Shown here piece after piece: positions 1-8,636 of a stretch of 64,000 bases of DNA (the first letter of the stretch is position 1; each line of letters starts with the position of its first letter). The translations under genes and the position numbers were made by a program. The DNA lies in NCBI GenBank assembly GCA_910588155.1, contig CAJUPB010000004.1, positions 62,001-126,000 on the forward strand. The letters run 5' to 3'. Below the pieces are notes generated by a model, which saw only the letters and a program-made list of their open reading frames with translations, was not told the DNA's origin and did no database searches. This DNA is from an uncultured Christensenellaceae bacterium. Its GTDB lineage: Bacteria > Bacillota > Clostridia > Christensenellales > Pumilibacteraceae.

Positions 1-348
1 GCTTACTATTGCCGCCTTTTTGGAAAGCCTGTCTATTTCGTCCGCGAGCGACTCTCTGTCCACGGAATGAATCAAGCTTACTTTTCCGACAACGTGCTTG
101 ACCTTATTGGTCTGCAACGCACCTATAAAGTGCCAGTCGATACCTTTGACGAAATCTCGCTTTTCCACAAATTCCGAAACTCGGTTTTCGCCCGCAAGCG
201 TTATACCGCAATCGGGCAAGAGATTTATCCGAGACGGTTCGACCGTTTTTGTCGCGGCAAGTATTTTGACGCCGCTTCTTTCGATTCCGCATTCGGCGCA
301 AACGTCGTCTATCGAACGCTTTATTTCGGCAATCTTTTCTTTCAGCAA
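1..348 (-). CDS. YggS/PLPBP-family PLP-binding protein, 3' part off the window
   Basis: The visible 116 residues start LKEKIAEIKRS and contain ILAATKTVEP and DWHFIGALQTNKVK. These match the YggS/PROSC family, which binds PLP through the lysine in the AATK motif and keeps the cellular PLP pool balanced without a known catalytic reaction. The family is usually about 225 residues, so roughly half is seen and the gene continues beyond base 1. I chose the TTG start at 348 because GGGAGG lies 7 nt upstream. The start overlaps the end of the upstream ATP-grasp gene by 7 nt, so the two are probably translationally coupled. Confidence 0.85.
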   Translation of the reverse strand, partial: MLKEKIAEIKRSIDDVCAECGIERSGVKILAATKTVEPSRINLLPDCGITLAGENRVSEFVEKRDFVKGIDWHFIGALQTNKVKHVVGKVSLIHSVDRESLADEIDRLSKKAAIVS

Positions 349-1184
349 GAAACAACCTCCCGAACATACTCGGCGTATTTGCGAGCGATATTTATTTTGC
401 CGAGTCTTTCCGCATCTTTGAAATACGCATTGGAATTGACTTCGTTGACAATCGGCGTTTTCGTGTCGAAGAAATCAACCGACCCGTAATCCAATCCCAG
501 CAGACTTCCAACCTTTTCGGCTGTCGAAACAAGTTCCGCATTCGGTGCAAAGTTCTCCGTGACCGCGCCCGCTTCGGCATTGGACTTGAACGAAGCACGA
601 TTTACTCGTTTTACCGCACCCGCAAACTTTCCACCGACCACATAAATTCGAACATCGCGTCCGCGCGAATCGGCAATGTATTTCTGAAACATTATCCGTC
701 CGCAGTCGGCGTTCTTTCGATAGAACTCTTCCAAGCCGTCGCGGTCTTTTATCAAAAAGACGCCGTTTCCGAGACTGCCCACAGAAAACTTGGCTACAAG
801 CGGATATCCGAGCTTTTCCGCTCTTTCTATGAGTCCGACATCTTTCGGCTGGTTCACGGGATATTTCATAGGCATTGTCACCGTTTCCGCAAACTCGACT
901 TCGCCGTCGAGTTCCGCCATCGTAACATACTTATCGTCGCATTTCATTATCGATGCCGACGGATTGAACACGCGAACTCCGCGCTTTTCCAGCAATCTCG
1001 CGCTCGCGTAATCTTTATCCCAATACACCGCAAACCGCGGCAGACTCTCTCTTTCGAGAATTTCGAACGCATCCGTCAATTCGACGTCAACTGACAAAGC
1101 CCGAAACTCTTCCGCAAGTCTTTTAAAAACATAGTCGGTTCCTTCATCTTTGTAGTATCGGTTTTTGACAATGACTCCGCGCAC
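342..1184 (-). CDS. RimK-like ATP-grasp ligase
   Basis: The 280-residue protein has the ATP-grasp layout of the RimK family: LVAKFSVGSLGNGVF (glycine-rich nucleotide loop), IMFQKYIADSRGRDVRIYVVGG, and the metal-binding carboxylate end VNEVNSNAYF. RimK relatives ligate amino acids such as glutamate to proteins or small molecules. The substrate here cannot be read from sequence. I start at GTG 1184 (preceded by GAGGA) instead of an in-frame TTG at 1232, because the promoter's predicted transcription start is near 1237 and would leave that TTG without a leader. Conserved RimK N-termini also begin close to this GTG. It is followed by the YggS gene with overlap. Confidence 0.75.
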   Translation of the reverse strand: MRGVIVKNRYYKDEGTDYVFKRLAEEFRALSVDVELTDAFEILERESLPRFAVYWDKDYASARLLEKRGVRVFNPSASIMKCDDKYVTMAELDGEVEFAETVTMPMKYPVNQPKDVGLIERAEKLGYPLVAKFSVGSLGNGVFLIKDRDGLEEFYRKNADCGRIMFQKYIADSRGRDVRIYVVGGKFAGAVKRVNRASFKSNAEAGAVTENFAPNAELVSTAEKVGSLLGLDYGSVDFFDTKTPIVNEVNSNAYFKDAERLGKINIARKYAEYVREVVSC

Positions 1185-1243
1185 TTTGCGTCTTTCCTCG
1201 TCGCTGTTATTTCTCGGTTTTACCTTAAACAAACCCTTATAGC

Positions 1244-1272
1244 ATTATAACATACTATCGCACGATACGCAA
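1244..1272 (-). promoter_or_regulatory. Promoter of the RimK-like/yggS pair
   Basis: On the minus strand there is a TATAAT at 1249-1244 with an extended TG, a 17-nt spacer and a weak -35 TTGCGT at 1272-1267. Confidence 0.6.
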
Positions 1273-1303
1273 GCGTTTTGACAAATAACAAACACGCACT
1301 TTT

Positions 1304-1336
1304 AAAAAGACAGGACTTGTCGTCAAGTCCTGTCTT
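1304..1336 (-). terminator. Terminator of the hydrogenase operon
   Basis: A perfect 13-bp inverted repeat (AAGACAGGACTTG with a 4-nt loop) is followed on the minus strand by TTTT(T). It sits 16 nt past the hydA stop. Confidence 0.85.
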
Positions 1337-1351
1337 GCTTTCCTTTACCCG

Positions 1352-3097
1352 TTATGCCTCGTATTTATTTCTCTTTTTATACGATGTATGCAGAATCTCG
1401 TGTGCGCGGTGGCTGCCGGGTTCGTTAAAGAACTCCTTGTACAGCGTTTTGACTGCGGCTGTTTCGTGACTCTTGCGAAGTGTTGCTTTCTTGTCCGCAT
1501 CGTAAATCGCTTTTGCACGCAGTGCACGTATATCCGAATTATTCGTAACAGACGAGGGCTGAATCGGCTGTCCGCCTCCGTTTACGCAACCGCCGGGACA
1601 GGTCATAATCTCTATAAACTGATAGTCGCACTTGCCTGCTTTGATATCCTCCAATATCTTCTTCGCATTGGAAAGACTGCTTGCGACACAAACGTTTATT
1701 GTCTGTCCGTTCAACGTCACTTTTGCGGACTTGATGCCCTTCACTCCTCTGACTGCCTTAAAATCAATTTTGTCGAGAGGTTTGCCCAAAACCACTTCCG
1801 ACACAGTACGAAGAGCCGCTTCCATAACTCCGCCGGTGGCTCCGAACAGAAGTCCCGCAGTACTGCCCTCTCCGATAGGGTCGTCGAACTTCTCGTCACA
1901 AAGACCTTTGAAGTCTATACCCTGATTCTTTATGAGTCTGGCAAGCTCTCTCGTGGAAAGTACCACGTCTACATCGGGAACGCCGGCAGCGCTTTGCCCT
2001 TCTCTCGTGATTTCCGTCTTTTTTGCTACGCAAGGCATTATGCTGACTACGGCAAGTTTGTCGACCGGAATATTGTACTTCTTCGCATAGTAAGTTTTCA
2101 TTATCGCGCCGAACATCTGCTGCGGCGATTTACAGGTCGACAGATGCGGCAGAAGCTCGGGGTAATAGAATTCCATATATCGTATCCAACCGGGCGAGCA
2201 GCTCGTCATCATAGGAAGAGCGGCAGTCTTGTCTTTGAGTCTGTGCAAAAACTCCGTTCCCTCCTCCATAATCGTCATATCCGCAGCCATATCGACGTCG
2301 AACACTTTGTCAAATCCCAAACGTTTGAGAGCCGACACCATTTTGCCCTCGACATTCGTACCTATCGGATAACCGAACTCTTCGCCGAGTCCGACGCGAA
2401 CGGAAGGAGCCGTGCCCACAATGACATATTTGTCTTTGTCCTCCAAAAGAGCCTTCACTTTGTCGGTATCGTCTTTTTCGTGCAACGCGCCGACGGGACA
2501 AGCCGTTATGCACTGTCCGCAAGCCACGCACGGAGTAGAAGACAGAGGCTGCTCGAAAGCACATCCGATATGAGTTGCAAAGCCGCGCTTGTTCGGACCT
2601 ATGACTCCGACACCCTGTATCTTATTGCAAACGGCGACGCATCTGCGGCAAAGCACGCATTTATTGTTGTCGCGCACGAGATACGGCGTTTCGTCGATGT
2701 CATACTGCTCCGTAACTCCCTCGTATTCGAAGGCGTTGCAATTATAGTCCTGCGCCAATGTGGCAAGTTCGCAGTTTCCGTTTCTTACGCACATAAGGCA
2801 GGCTTTTTTGTGATTGCTCAATATGAGTTCGATTGTCTTTTTTCGGGAGTTTATAACTTTCGGAGTGTTTGTGAACACTTCCATTCCCTCTGCTACGACC
2901 GCAGAACAGCTCGCCACAAGCGAACGCGCGCCTTTCACTTCCACGACGCAAACTCGGCAAGAACCTTCGTTGCACACGTCTTTCAAATAGCACAAGGTAG
3001 GGATATTGAATCCTGCCTTTTTGGCGGCGTCGAGTATTCTGGTCCCCGCTTCCACCGTTACGCTTACGTTATTTATCTTCAACGTTACTTGTTTCAT
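1352..3097 (-). CDS. hydA: [FeFe] hydrogenase catalytic subunit HydA (bifurcating type)
   Basis: The 581-residue catalytic subunit reduces protons to H2 in the cytoplasm. Domains in order: an N-terminal [2Fe-2S] (CYLKDVCNEGSCRVC), a His-Cys3 cluster (HKKACLMCVRNGNC), two [4Fe-4S] motifs (CVLCRRCVAVC, CVACGQCITACP), then the H-cluster domain with all three signatures: TSCSPGW, MPCVAKK and MTCPGGCVNGGG. The C-terminal small-subunit region follows. With HydB and HydC in the same operon it fits the trimeric NADH/ferredoxin-confurcating group. ATG 3097 is preferred over GTG 3106 because GAGGTG lies 6 nt upstream of it. Bifurcation itself is inferred from family and context. Confidence 0.95.
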   Translation of the reverse strand: MKQVTLKINNVSVTVEAGTRILDAAKKAGFNIPTLCYLKDVCNEGSCRVCVVEVKGARSLVASCSAVVAEGMEVFTNTPKVINSRKKTIELILSNHKKACLMCVRNGNCELATLAQDYNCNAFEYEGVTEQYDIDETPYLVRDNNKCVLCRRCVAVCNKIQGVGVIGPNKRGFATHIGCAFEQPLSSTPCVACGQCITACPVGALHEKDDTDKVKALLEDKDKYVIVGTAPSVRVGLGEEFGYPIGTNVEGKMVSALKRLGFDKVFDVDMAADMTIMEEGTEFLHRLKDKTAALPMMTSCSPGWIRYMEFYYPELLPHLSTCKSPQQMFGAIMKTYYAKKYNIPVDKLAVVSIMPCVAKKTEITREGQSAAGVPDVDVVLSTRELARLIKNQGIDFKGLCDEKFDDPIGEGSTAGLLFGATGGVMEAALRTVSEVVLGKPLDKIDFKAVRGVKGIKSAKVTLNGQTINVCVASSLSNAKKILEDIKAGKCDYQFIEIMTCPGGCVNGGGQPIQPSSVTNNSDIRALRAKAIYDADKKATLRKSHETAAVKTLYKEFFNEPGSHRAHEILHTSYKKRNKYEA

Positions 3098-3107
3098 ATC
3101 CTTCACC

Positions 3108-4895
3108 TCACTTTACTATCGCATTCTTGCGGCAAGCCTGTACGCAAGCTCCGCACTTAATGCACTTCGACGCGTCTATAACGTGCGGTTGCTTTATATC
3201 GCCGCTGATTGCGCCGACGGGACAATTTCTCTTACACAATCCGCAACCGATACAAGCGTCGGGGTTTATCTTATAGCTGACGAGTGCCTTGCAAACTCCC
3301 GCCGGACAGCGTTTGTTTTTCACGTGCTCGACGTATTCGTCGCGGAAATACTTCAACGTGGACAGCACGGGGTTCGGCGCAGTCTGTCCGAGACCGCACA
3401 AACTGTTTTCCTTTATGTAATAGCAAAGCTGTTCCATTTTGTCGAGGTCTTCCATCGTAGCTTTGCCTTTCGTCACTGCGTCCAACATCTCGTAAAGACG
3501 TTTGTTGCCGATACGGCAAGGCGTACATTTTCCGCAGGACTCGTCCACCGTGAATTCCAGGAAGAATTTGGCGATATCCACCATACAGTTGTCCTCGTCC
3601 ATTACTATGAGACCTCCGCTGCCCATCATAGAACCTATCGCGATAAGGTTGTCGTAATCTATTTTGGTATCGATGAGTTGCGCGGGAATACAGCCGCCGG
3701 ACGGTCCGCCCGTTTGCGCCGCTTTAAATTTCTTTCCGTGCGGTATGCCGCCGCCAATCTCTTCGATTATGGTACGCAAAGTGGTTCCCATAGGTATTTC
3801 GACGAGACCCGTATTGTTAATCTTTCCGCCGAGCGCAAACACTTTCGTGCCCTTGCTCTTTTCCGTACCCATAGACGCGAACCAATCCGCGCCGTTGAGT
3901 ATAATCTGCGTTATATTTCCGTAAGTTTCGACGTTGTTTATAAGCGTCGGTTTTTCGAACAGTCCCTTGACCGCAGGGAACGGAGGACGCTGACGCGGTT
4001 CGCCGCGCTTACCCTCGGTACTATTCAAAAGTGCGGTTTCCTCGCCGCAAACGAATGCACCGGCCCCCAAACGAAGTTCTATGTCGAAATCGTGTCCCAA
4101 GCCCATTATGTTTTTGCCGAGTATTCCGTATTCGCGCGCCTGACCTATCGCAATCTCCAAACGCTGTACGGCAATGGGATATTCCGCGCGAACGTATATA
4201 TAGCCCTGTCTTGCGCCTATCGCATAACCTGCAATCATCATTGCTTCGATGACTGCGTGCGGGTCGCCTTCCAAAAGCGAACGGTCCATAAACGCACCGG
4301 GGTCGCCCTCATCGGCGTTGCATACGACATATTTGACATCGGATACGGAGTCGTGCGCAAACTGCCACTTCATACCCGTCGAGAAACCGCCGCCTCCTCT
4401 GCCGCGAAGTCCGCTCTTCTTTATTTCGTCGATGACGCCCTGCGGAGTCATTTCCGTAACGACTTTTTCATACGCTTTATATCCGTCGTAAGCGAGATAT
4501 TCGTCTATGCTTTCGGGATTGATTATACCGCAATTTCTCAAAACCACGCGTTTCTGTCTTTTATAGAAATCGGTTTCGTTGATTGCTTTGAGACTTCCGT
4601 CCTCTTCCTTTTCCGAATGCAGCAATCGCTCGACGGGTCTGCCCTTCAAAATATGCTCTCCGACGATTTCCGCCACATCCTCGGGTTTAACGTGTTGATA
4701 GAACGTTCCCTCGGGATATACGACCACAATCGGACCGCGTGCGCAAAGCCCGAAACATCCCGTCATAATGAGTTTTACTTCTTTGTCGAGTCCCTGTTCT
4801 TTCAAGCGAGTCTGGAACTCCGAATATATCTTGTTACTGTTGCCTGACGTGCAGCCCGTGCCGCCGCAGACCAATATGTGCGCTCTTTCCAGCAT
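3108..4895 (-). CDS. hydB: Hydrogenase NADH/FMN subunit HydB (NuoF-like)
   Basis: The 595-residue protein is the flavin subunit of the trimeric hydrogenase. It has a thioredoxin-like [2Fe-2S] N-terminus (CGGTGC, GCFGLCARGP), the NuoF FMN/NADH domain (GLRGRGGGGFSTGMKW), an SLBB region, the [4Fe-4S] motif ESCGKCTPCR, and an added C-terminal two-cluster ferredoxin (CIGCGLCKRNCP, CIKCGACVQACR) that is typical of HydB and absent from respiratory NuoF. It oxidises or forms NAD(P)H and passes electrons to HydA and HydC. AAGGAGG precedes the ATG, and hydA begins right after its stop. Confidence 0.95.
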   Translation of the reverse strand: MLERAHILVCGGTGCTSGNSNKIYSEFQTRLKEQGLDKEVKLIMTGCFGLCARGPIVVVYPEGTFYQHVKPEDVAEIVGEHILKGRPVERLLHSEKEEDGSLKAINETDFYKRQKRVVLRNCGIINPESIDEYLAYDGYKAYEKVVTEMTPQGVIDEIKKSGLRGRGGGGFSTGMKWQFAHDSVSDVKYVVCNADEGDPGAFMDRSLLEGDPHAVIEAMMIAGYAIGARQGYIYVRAEYPIAVQRLEIAIGQAREYGILGKNIMGLGHDFDIELRLGAGAFVCGEETALLNSTEGKRGEPRQRPPFPAVKGLFEKPTLINNVETYGNITQIILNGADWFASMGTEKSKGTKVFALGGKINNTGLVEIPMGTTLRTIIEEIGGGIPHGKKFKAAQTGGPSGGCIPAQLIDTKIDYDNLIAIGSMMGSGGLIVMDEDNCMVDIAKFFLEFTVDESCGKCTPCRIGNKRLYEMLDAVTKGKATMEDLDKMEQLCYYIKENSLCGLGQTAPNPVLSTLKYFRDEYVEHVKNKRCPAGVCKALVSYKINPDACIGCGLCKRNCPVGAISGDIKQPHVIDASKCIKCGACVQACRKNAIVK

Positions 4896-4907
4896 TGTTA
4901 TCCTCCT

Positions 4908-5282
4908 TTACGCCTTTTCGCCGTCCACCGTATATTCGGTTACGACGTTTCCGTTCACGACGTGACCCGCAACGATACGACGTGCCTTTTCCGGCGTCAC
5001 GTGAACGTAAGTGACTTTTTCTTTTCCCGGCATAATGACGTCCACAAGCGGTTCCAGCTTGCACATTCCTATACATCCGGTTTGCGTCACTTTCACATTC
5101 GTAAGTTTTCTGTTTTCCACCTCTTCCACTATCGCATTGAGCACGGGACGCGCGCCTGCGGCTATTCCGCAAGTTGCCATTCCGACGACTATCTTTATAT
5201 CACTCCCGTCGGCAGTGCCGCGCGAAGCCATCTGCGATTTCATTCTGTCTCTTATGGCTTGCAATTCAGCCAAAGTTTTCAT
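4908..5282 (-). CDS. HndB-type [2Fe-2S] thioredoxin-like ferredoxin
   Basis: The 124-residue protein contains MATCGIAAGA and TQTGCIGMCKLEP, giving the four cysteines of a thioredoxin-fold [2Fe-2S] ferredoxin like HndB or the HydB N-terminus. A charged helical lead (LAELQAIRDRMKSQM) comes first. It overlaps the upstream ATPase gene by 4 nt and lies 12 nt ahead of hydB, so it is very likely an accessory electron-transfer subunit of the complex. Some trimeric hydrogenases lack this gene and others (Hnd) need it. Confidence 0.88.
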   Translation of the reverse strand: MKTLAELQAIRDRMKSQMASRGTADGSDIKIVVGMATCGIAAGARPVLNAIVEEVENRKLTNVKVTQTGCIGMCKLEPLVDVIMPGKEKVTYVHVTPEKARRIVAGHVVNGNVVTEYTVDGEKA

Positions 5283-5833
5283 ATTGCCAATCCTCCATTT
5301 ATCAACATAATATTTTCTTTCATCATCTCCTTCAACCAGACGATGATTTCGCTTTCGGTTATGTCCACTCCGTCCAAAACCTTTTTTATTTTTCTCGTGT
5401 CGAAGACGAACTCGCGTCCGTCCACCGCATACTTCAAAACGATATCGGTGCTCTTTGCCGCTCCTATCAACGTGACGACGGTCGACGGCAAATCGCCGAG
5501 CGGCATTCTGTCTATGTGCGAAAGTTTGAAGCTCGCCGTCGTCTTTGTTCCGACGCCCGTCTCGCTGTCAATCGCAAACTCTCCGTCTGCGGTAAGCGCA
5601 GCCATTTTGAAAAGCGGTAAACCCATTCCGACCTTTCTCGTCGTCCGCGTCGTCGCAAACGGGTCGGTAACTTTTTCGAGAAACTCCTTGCTCATACCTT
5701 TGCCGTTGTCCGACACCGAAATGGAGAGCTTGTCCGATTTCGTATCGACAGAAACGTCGATATCAATCAGCGTTGCCTCTGCCGCAACGGAATTGCAGGC
5801 TACGTCCAAAATATTGAGCGCAAGTTCTTCCAT
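5279..5833 (-). CDS. GHKL/histidine-kinase-like ATPase in hydrogenase operon
   Basis: The 184-residue protein has a GHKL ATPase fold: the N-box-like region LNILDVACNSV, the G1 box SDNGKGMS, and the G2-like segment KVGMGLPLFK. No histidine phospho-acceptor domain, membrane segment or sensor is present. The C-terminal ~60 residues (FDTRKIKKVLDGVDITESEIIVWL) are not recognised. Proteins of this kind recur beside NuoE-like genes in clostridial hydrogenase clusters. A regulatory or anti-sigma-like role is plausible, but nothing in the sequence proves it. Confidence 0.75.
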   Translation of the reverse strand: MEELALNILDVACNSVAAEATLIDIDVSVDTKSDKLSISVSDNGKGMSKEFLEKVTDPFATTRTTRKVGMGLPLFKMAALTADGEFAIDSETGVGTKTTASFKLSHIDRMPLGDLPSTVVTLIGAAKSTDIVLKYAVDGREFVFDTRKIKKVLDGVDITESEIIVWLKEMMKENIMLINGGLAI

Positions 5834-5837
5834 TTAA

Positions 5838-6320
5838 TTACGCCGTATATTTGGACAGCAATTTGTCCACGTCGTCCACCGTCAGCTTACCGTAAACTTC
5901 CCCGTTCACGGTAAGCACGGGAGCAAGTCCGCAACAGCCTATGCAGCGCGTAGCCTCCAATGTGAAATTTCTGTCCGCCGTCGTGCTGCCTGCCGATATT
6001 TTCAGTTTCTGCTCCAAAGCGTTTAAAATGTCGCCAGAACCTTTCACGTAACAAGCCGTTCCGAGACATACGCCTATCTTGTTCTTTCCGCTGGGATTGA
6101 GATTGAACTGCGAATAGAAAGTAGCTATTCCGTAAATCTCTTCCAAAGGCACGTCGAAATATTCGGCTATCGTATTCTGCACGGGAGCCGGCAACCAGCC
6201 GTAAATCTCCTGCGCTTTTTGCAGAGCTTTCATAAGCGGTCCCGGAACGTCTTTGAGTTCTTCGAGAGCGGCTTTCAGCTCCGCCGCCTGCTTCGGCGTG
6301 TCGTCAAACGAGTTAATCAT
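5838..6320 (-). CDS. hydC: Hydrogenase [2Fe-2S] subunit HydC (NuoE-like)
   Basis: The 160-residue protein is NuoE/HndA-like, with an N-terminal helical bundle (LMKALQKAQEIYGWLP) and a thioredoxin-fold [2Fe-2S] domain whose four cysteines are in CLGTAC and RCIGCCGLAP. It is the third core subunit of the trimeric hydrogenase and shuttles electrons next to the HydB flavin. It is followed within 4 nt by the GHKL ATPase. Confidence 0.93.
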   Translation of the reverse strand: MINSFDDTPKQAAELKAALEELKDVPGPLMKALQKAQEIYGWLPAPVQNTIAEYFDVPLEEIYGIATFYSQFNLNPSGKNKIGVCLGTACYVKGSGDILNALEQKLKISAGSTTADRNFTLEATRCIGCCGLAPVLTVNGEVYGKLTVDDVDKLLSKYTA

Positions 6321-6360
6321 AATTTACCTTTCTTCTCCTTCATATTTTTCTTTCCGTTAT

Positions 6361-7086
6361 CTATTTTATATCGGCGCCGAATGACAACGCCGCAATAACG
6401 CTTTGTGCGGTGAGGACGTCCGTATCGATATAATTATCGCCGCCCGCCTCGCTAATTTCTTCCAATCTGTGCGCATCCGAATCTCGAATTACTCCGTAGC
6501 CTTCTTTCGCATACTTCTCGATAAATTCGCGCTTTGCAAAAAGCGAGAATTCGACGGCTCGAAAGCCCATATCTTTTTCCAGAGAGCCGAGCACCGCGAC
6601 AAGCCCGTTGCCGTCTCTGTCAATATGCGCGGGCAACGCCGCGCCGCCGTATGCACCCACGGCTTTGACGGCCTCGTACACGCCGATGTCGGTTGCCGTT
6701 ATCAGCAAATCCTTCTCTTCGCCGATAATCTCGTCGCGGTCGTTCATAATCAGCTGACTGCCGTAAATCTCCGTTCTGTTTTCGATTCTCATTCTCTTGG
6801 AATCGACGAAGTCGTTGAACTCCAAAGCGTTTTCGACGTTCGGAAACAGCGTCAGTATATGCACGTCCTCTCGTGTGGTAAGCTCCATACCCGCGATTGC
6901 CACAAGTCCGATTTCGTCTGCCGCTTTCAAGACCGCCGGAGCATTCCTGCTGCTGTTATGGTCGGTTATCGCAATCACGTCCAAACCGTTGAGCTTTGCC
7001 ATATTGACGATATTGTAAGGCGTCATATCGTCGTCGCCGCACGGAGACAGACAGGAATGAATATGCAAATCGTAATAAAACCTCAT
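6361..7086 (-). CDS. PHP-domain metal-dependent phosphoesterase
   Basis: The 241-residue PHP domain has metal-binding motifs DLHIHSCLSPCG at the N-terminus, AITDHNSSRN, the mid-protein GMELTTREDVHILTLF, and RDSDAHRLEEI near the end. The family hydrolyses phosphoesters with a trinuclear metal centre. Homologues are regular members of clostridial HydABC clusters, where the substrate is unknown; a small signalling nucleotide is one possibility. It lies 4 nt after the DRTGG gene. Confidence 0.85.
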   Translation of the reverse strand: MRFYYDLHIHSCLSPCGDDDMTPYNIVNMAKLNGLDVIAITDHNSSRNAPAVLKAADEIGLVAIAGMELTTREDVHILTLFPNVENALEFNDFVDSKRMRIENRTEIYGSQLIMNDRDEIIGEEKDLLITATDIGVYEAVKAVGAYGGAALPAHIDRDGNGLVAVLGSLEKDMGFRAVEFSLFAKREFIEKYAKEGYGVIRDSDAHRLEEISEAGGDNYIDTDVLTAQSVIAALSFGADIK

Positions 7087-7090
7087 TGCG

Positions 7091-7402
7091 TCAAGCCAGC
7101 AGACGGCAACATTCGTATGCGCCTTTGTCCGTGGTCACAAGAGCAATATTCTCCTCTCTGCACCTGTCGACAAGCTGCGGCGCGGGCACAACTCCCTCGC
7201 ACAATACGACTATCTTTATCTCGGCAAGCACCGCCACGCCTGCGACGTTTACGTTGCTCATAACGGTTATCCAAACGCTGTTCGACGGAGCTTTGCCCAT
7301 AACGCGACTCAAAAAATCGCCGACGTAAAACTCTTTTGCATCAAAGTCGGAATCGACCGCTATTTCGCCGTTTATTTTCGCGCTTATTTCTTTTGCCGTC
7401 AC
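7091..7402 (-). CDS. DRTGG-domain protein (second copy)
   Basis: The 103-residue single-domain protein begins VTAKEISAKINGEIAV and has the DRTGG core (EFYVGDFLSRVMGKAPSN ... IVVLCEGVVPAP) also found in phosphotransacetylase and CBS proteins. The GTG start overlaps the TGA of the upstream gene. An upstream in-frame stretch reaching 7507 only mirrors that gene in another frame. A role in ligand sensing for the hydrogenase operon is inferred from the repeated association. Confidence 0.8.
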   Translation of the reverse strand: MTAKEISAKINGEIAVDSDFDAKEFYVGDFLSRVMGKAPSNSVWITVMSNVNVAGVAVLAEIKIVVLCEGVVPAPQLVDRCREENIALVTTDKGAYECCRLLA

Positions 7403-8628
7403 TTTGTTTCGATTTCGTCCTCCTTCAAAAACTTGCACTTGACTTTGAGCCCGTTTACGACATCCTCGGCGAAAGCCTTGCAAGTGGGCGCACCGCAATT
7501 GCCGCAATTGACTTTCGGCAGTTTATCGTAAATGCGTTTTACGAGTATCATTTTGCGCAACGCTTCCTGTCGATTGTCCGACAACAAAAACGCGCTCTCT
7601 TTACTCTCGTACGGTTTGCCGCGCATATACTTCGAAATATCCTCGACTTTTGTGTCCGCAAGCGGCAGTTTTTCTCTGAAAAGCCGAAGCCGCGTTCTCG
7701 CAAGAAACGGATTTTCGAGATTCATACTTCCGCCCACGCACCCCTGCGTACAAGCATTTAGTTCCAAGAAGTCTATATCTCCGAGCTTGTCGTGTTCGAG
7801 GTCGTTAAGTACTGTCATAACGTTTTCGATGCCGTCCGCGACGACGAAATTTTTCGTTCCGAGTCCCATAGACTCGCCTGTCGAGCACCCCCAACTGACG
7901 CCGTGAGCGTCGCAACCCGCTTTCGGCTTCAAATCTTTTGCTTTGAGTTTATTCATTTCCGACAGCAGCGGGAAATAAATTTCTTTCAAAGATATGAAAC
8001 CGTCTATCATATTGTCGGGGTCGGCTTTGTTCAAGAGATTCGCCGCGCAGTGCGTAATCAAAAATACTCCGATTTTTTCCCGTTTCAAGCCCGTCTTTTT
8101 CATCGCGGTTTCCACCGCTGCTTCGGCAGCCGCCTCTTCCGGCTGTTTCAGCGGCGAAAGATGGTCGAGAAGATGCGCGTATCTCATCAATATCAAATTC
8201 CGCACCGCGGGGCAGGCGGAACTTATAATCGGCTTGATTTCCGTCTTTTTTATGTATTCGCGCGTCGCGGCGGAAACGTAACGCGAATAATAGCCCACGT
8301 CGCACACGTCGTCGAAACCGAGTTTCAACAGTCCGTTCAGCACGTAATCGAGATTATCCAGATGATTGAACTGTCCGTATATAGACGGACACGCCAAAGC
8401 CACGGTATACTCGTAATTTTTTAGCATATCGAAACCGTCGCAAGACTCTTTTTTGGCGTGAGTCGAGCAGACTTTGACGCATTCTCCGCAACCGACGCAA
8501 CGTTCGTATCTGACGGTAGCTTTGCCGCCGCGCACTCGAATCGCCTCCGTCGGACAACGTTTCATACAGCTAACACAGCCGTTGCACTTGTCTGCGTCCA
8601 AATATACCGGTTTTACGTACAGACCCAT
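7399..8628 (-). CDS. Second H-cluster-like iron-sulfur protein (HfsB/sensory-type)
   Basis: The 409-residue protein starts with a two-cluster ferredoxin (CNGCVSCMKRCP, CVGCGECVKVC), followed by an Fe-hydrogenase large-subunit-like domain. Cysteines remain at the three H-cluster signature positions (SSACPAV, ITHCAANL, NACTQGCVGG), but the second-sphere residues of active enzymes are gone: no MPCxxKK and no GGGQP. It ends with a [4Fe-4S] motif PKVNCGNCGAPTC like that of RnfB or CODH-associated proteins. I read it as an electron-transfer or sensory partner of HydABC, not as a second high-activity hydrogenase. Confidence 0.8.
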   Translation of the reverse strand: MGLYVKPVYLDADKCNGCVSCMKRCPTEAIRVRGGKATVRYERCVGCGECVKVCSTHAKKESCDGFDMLKNYEYTVALACPSIYGQFNHLDNLDYVLNGLLKLGFDDVCDVGYYSRYVSAATREYIKKTEIKPIISSACPAVRNLILMRYAHLLDHLSPLKQPEEAAAEAAVETAMKKTGLKREKIGVFLITHCAANLLNKADPDNMIDGFISLKEIYFPLLSEMNKLKAKDLKPKAGCDAHGVSWGCSTGESMGLGTKNFVVADGIENVMTVLNDLEHDKLGDIDFLELNACTQGCVGGSMNLENPFLARTRLRLFREKLPLADTKVEDISKYMRGKPYESKESAFLLSDNRQEALRKMILVKRIYDKLPKVNCGNCGAPTCKAFAEDVVNGLKVKCKFLKEDEIETK

Positions 8629-8636
8629 TTTACGCT

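Noticed and set aside
1388..4847. Two ~600-codon plus-strand frames across hydA and hydB
   Set aside because: They mirror hydA/hydB in the complementary frame, and the hydrogenase signatures are on the minus strand.
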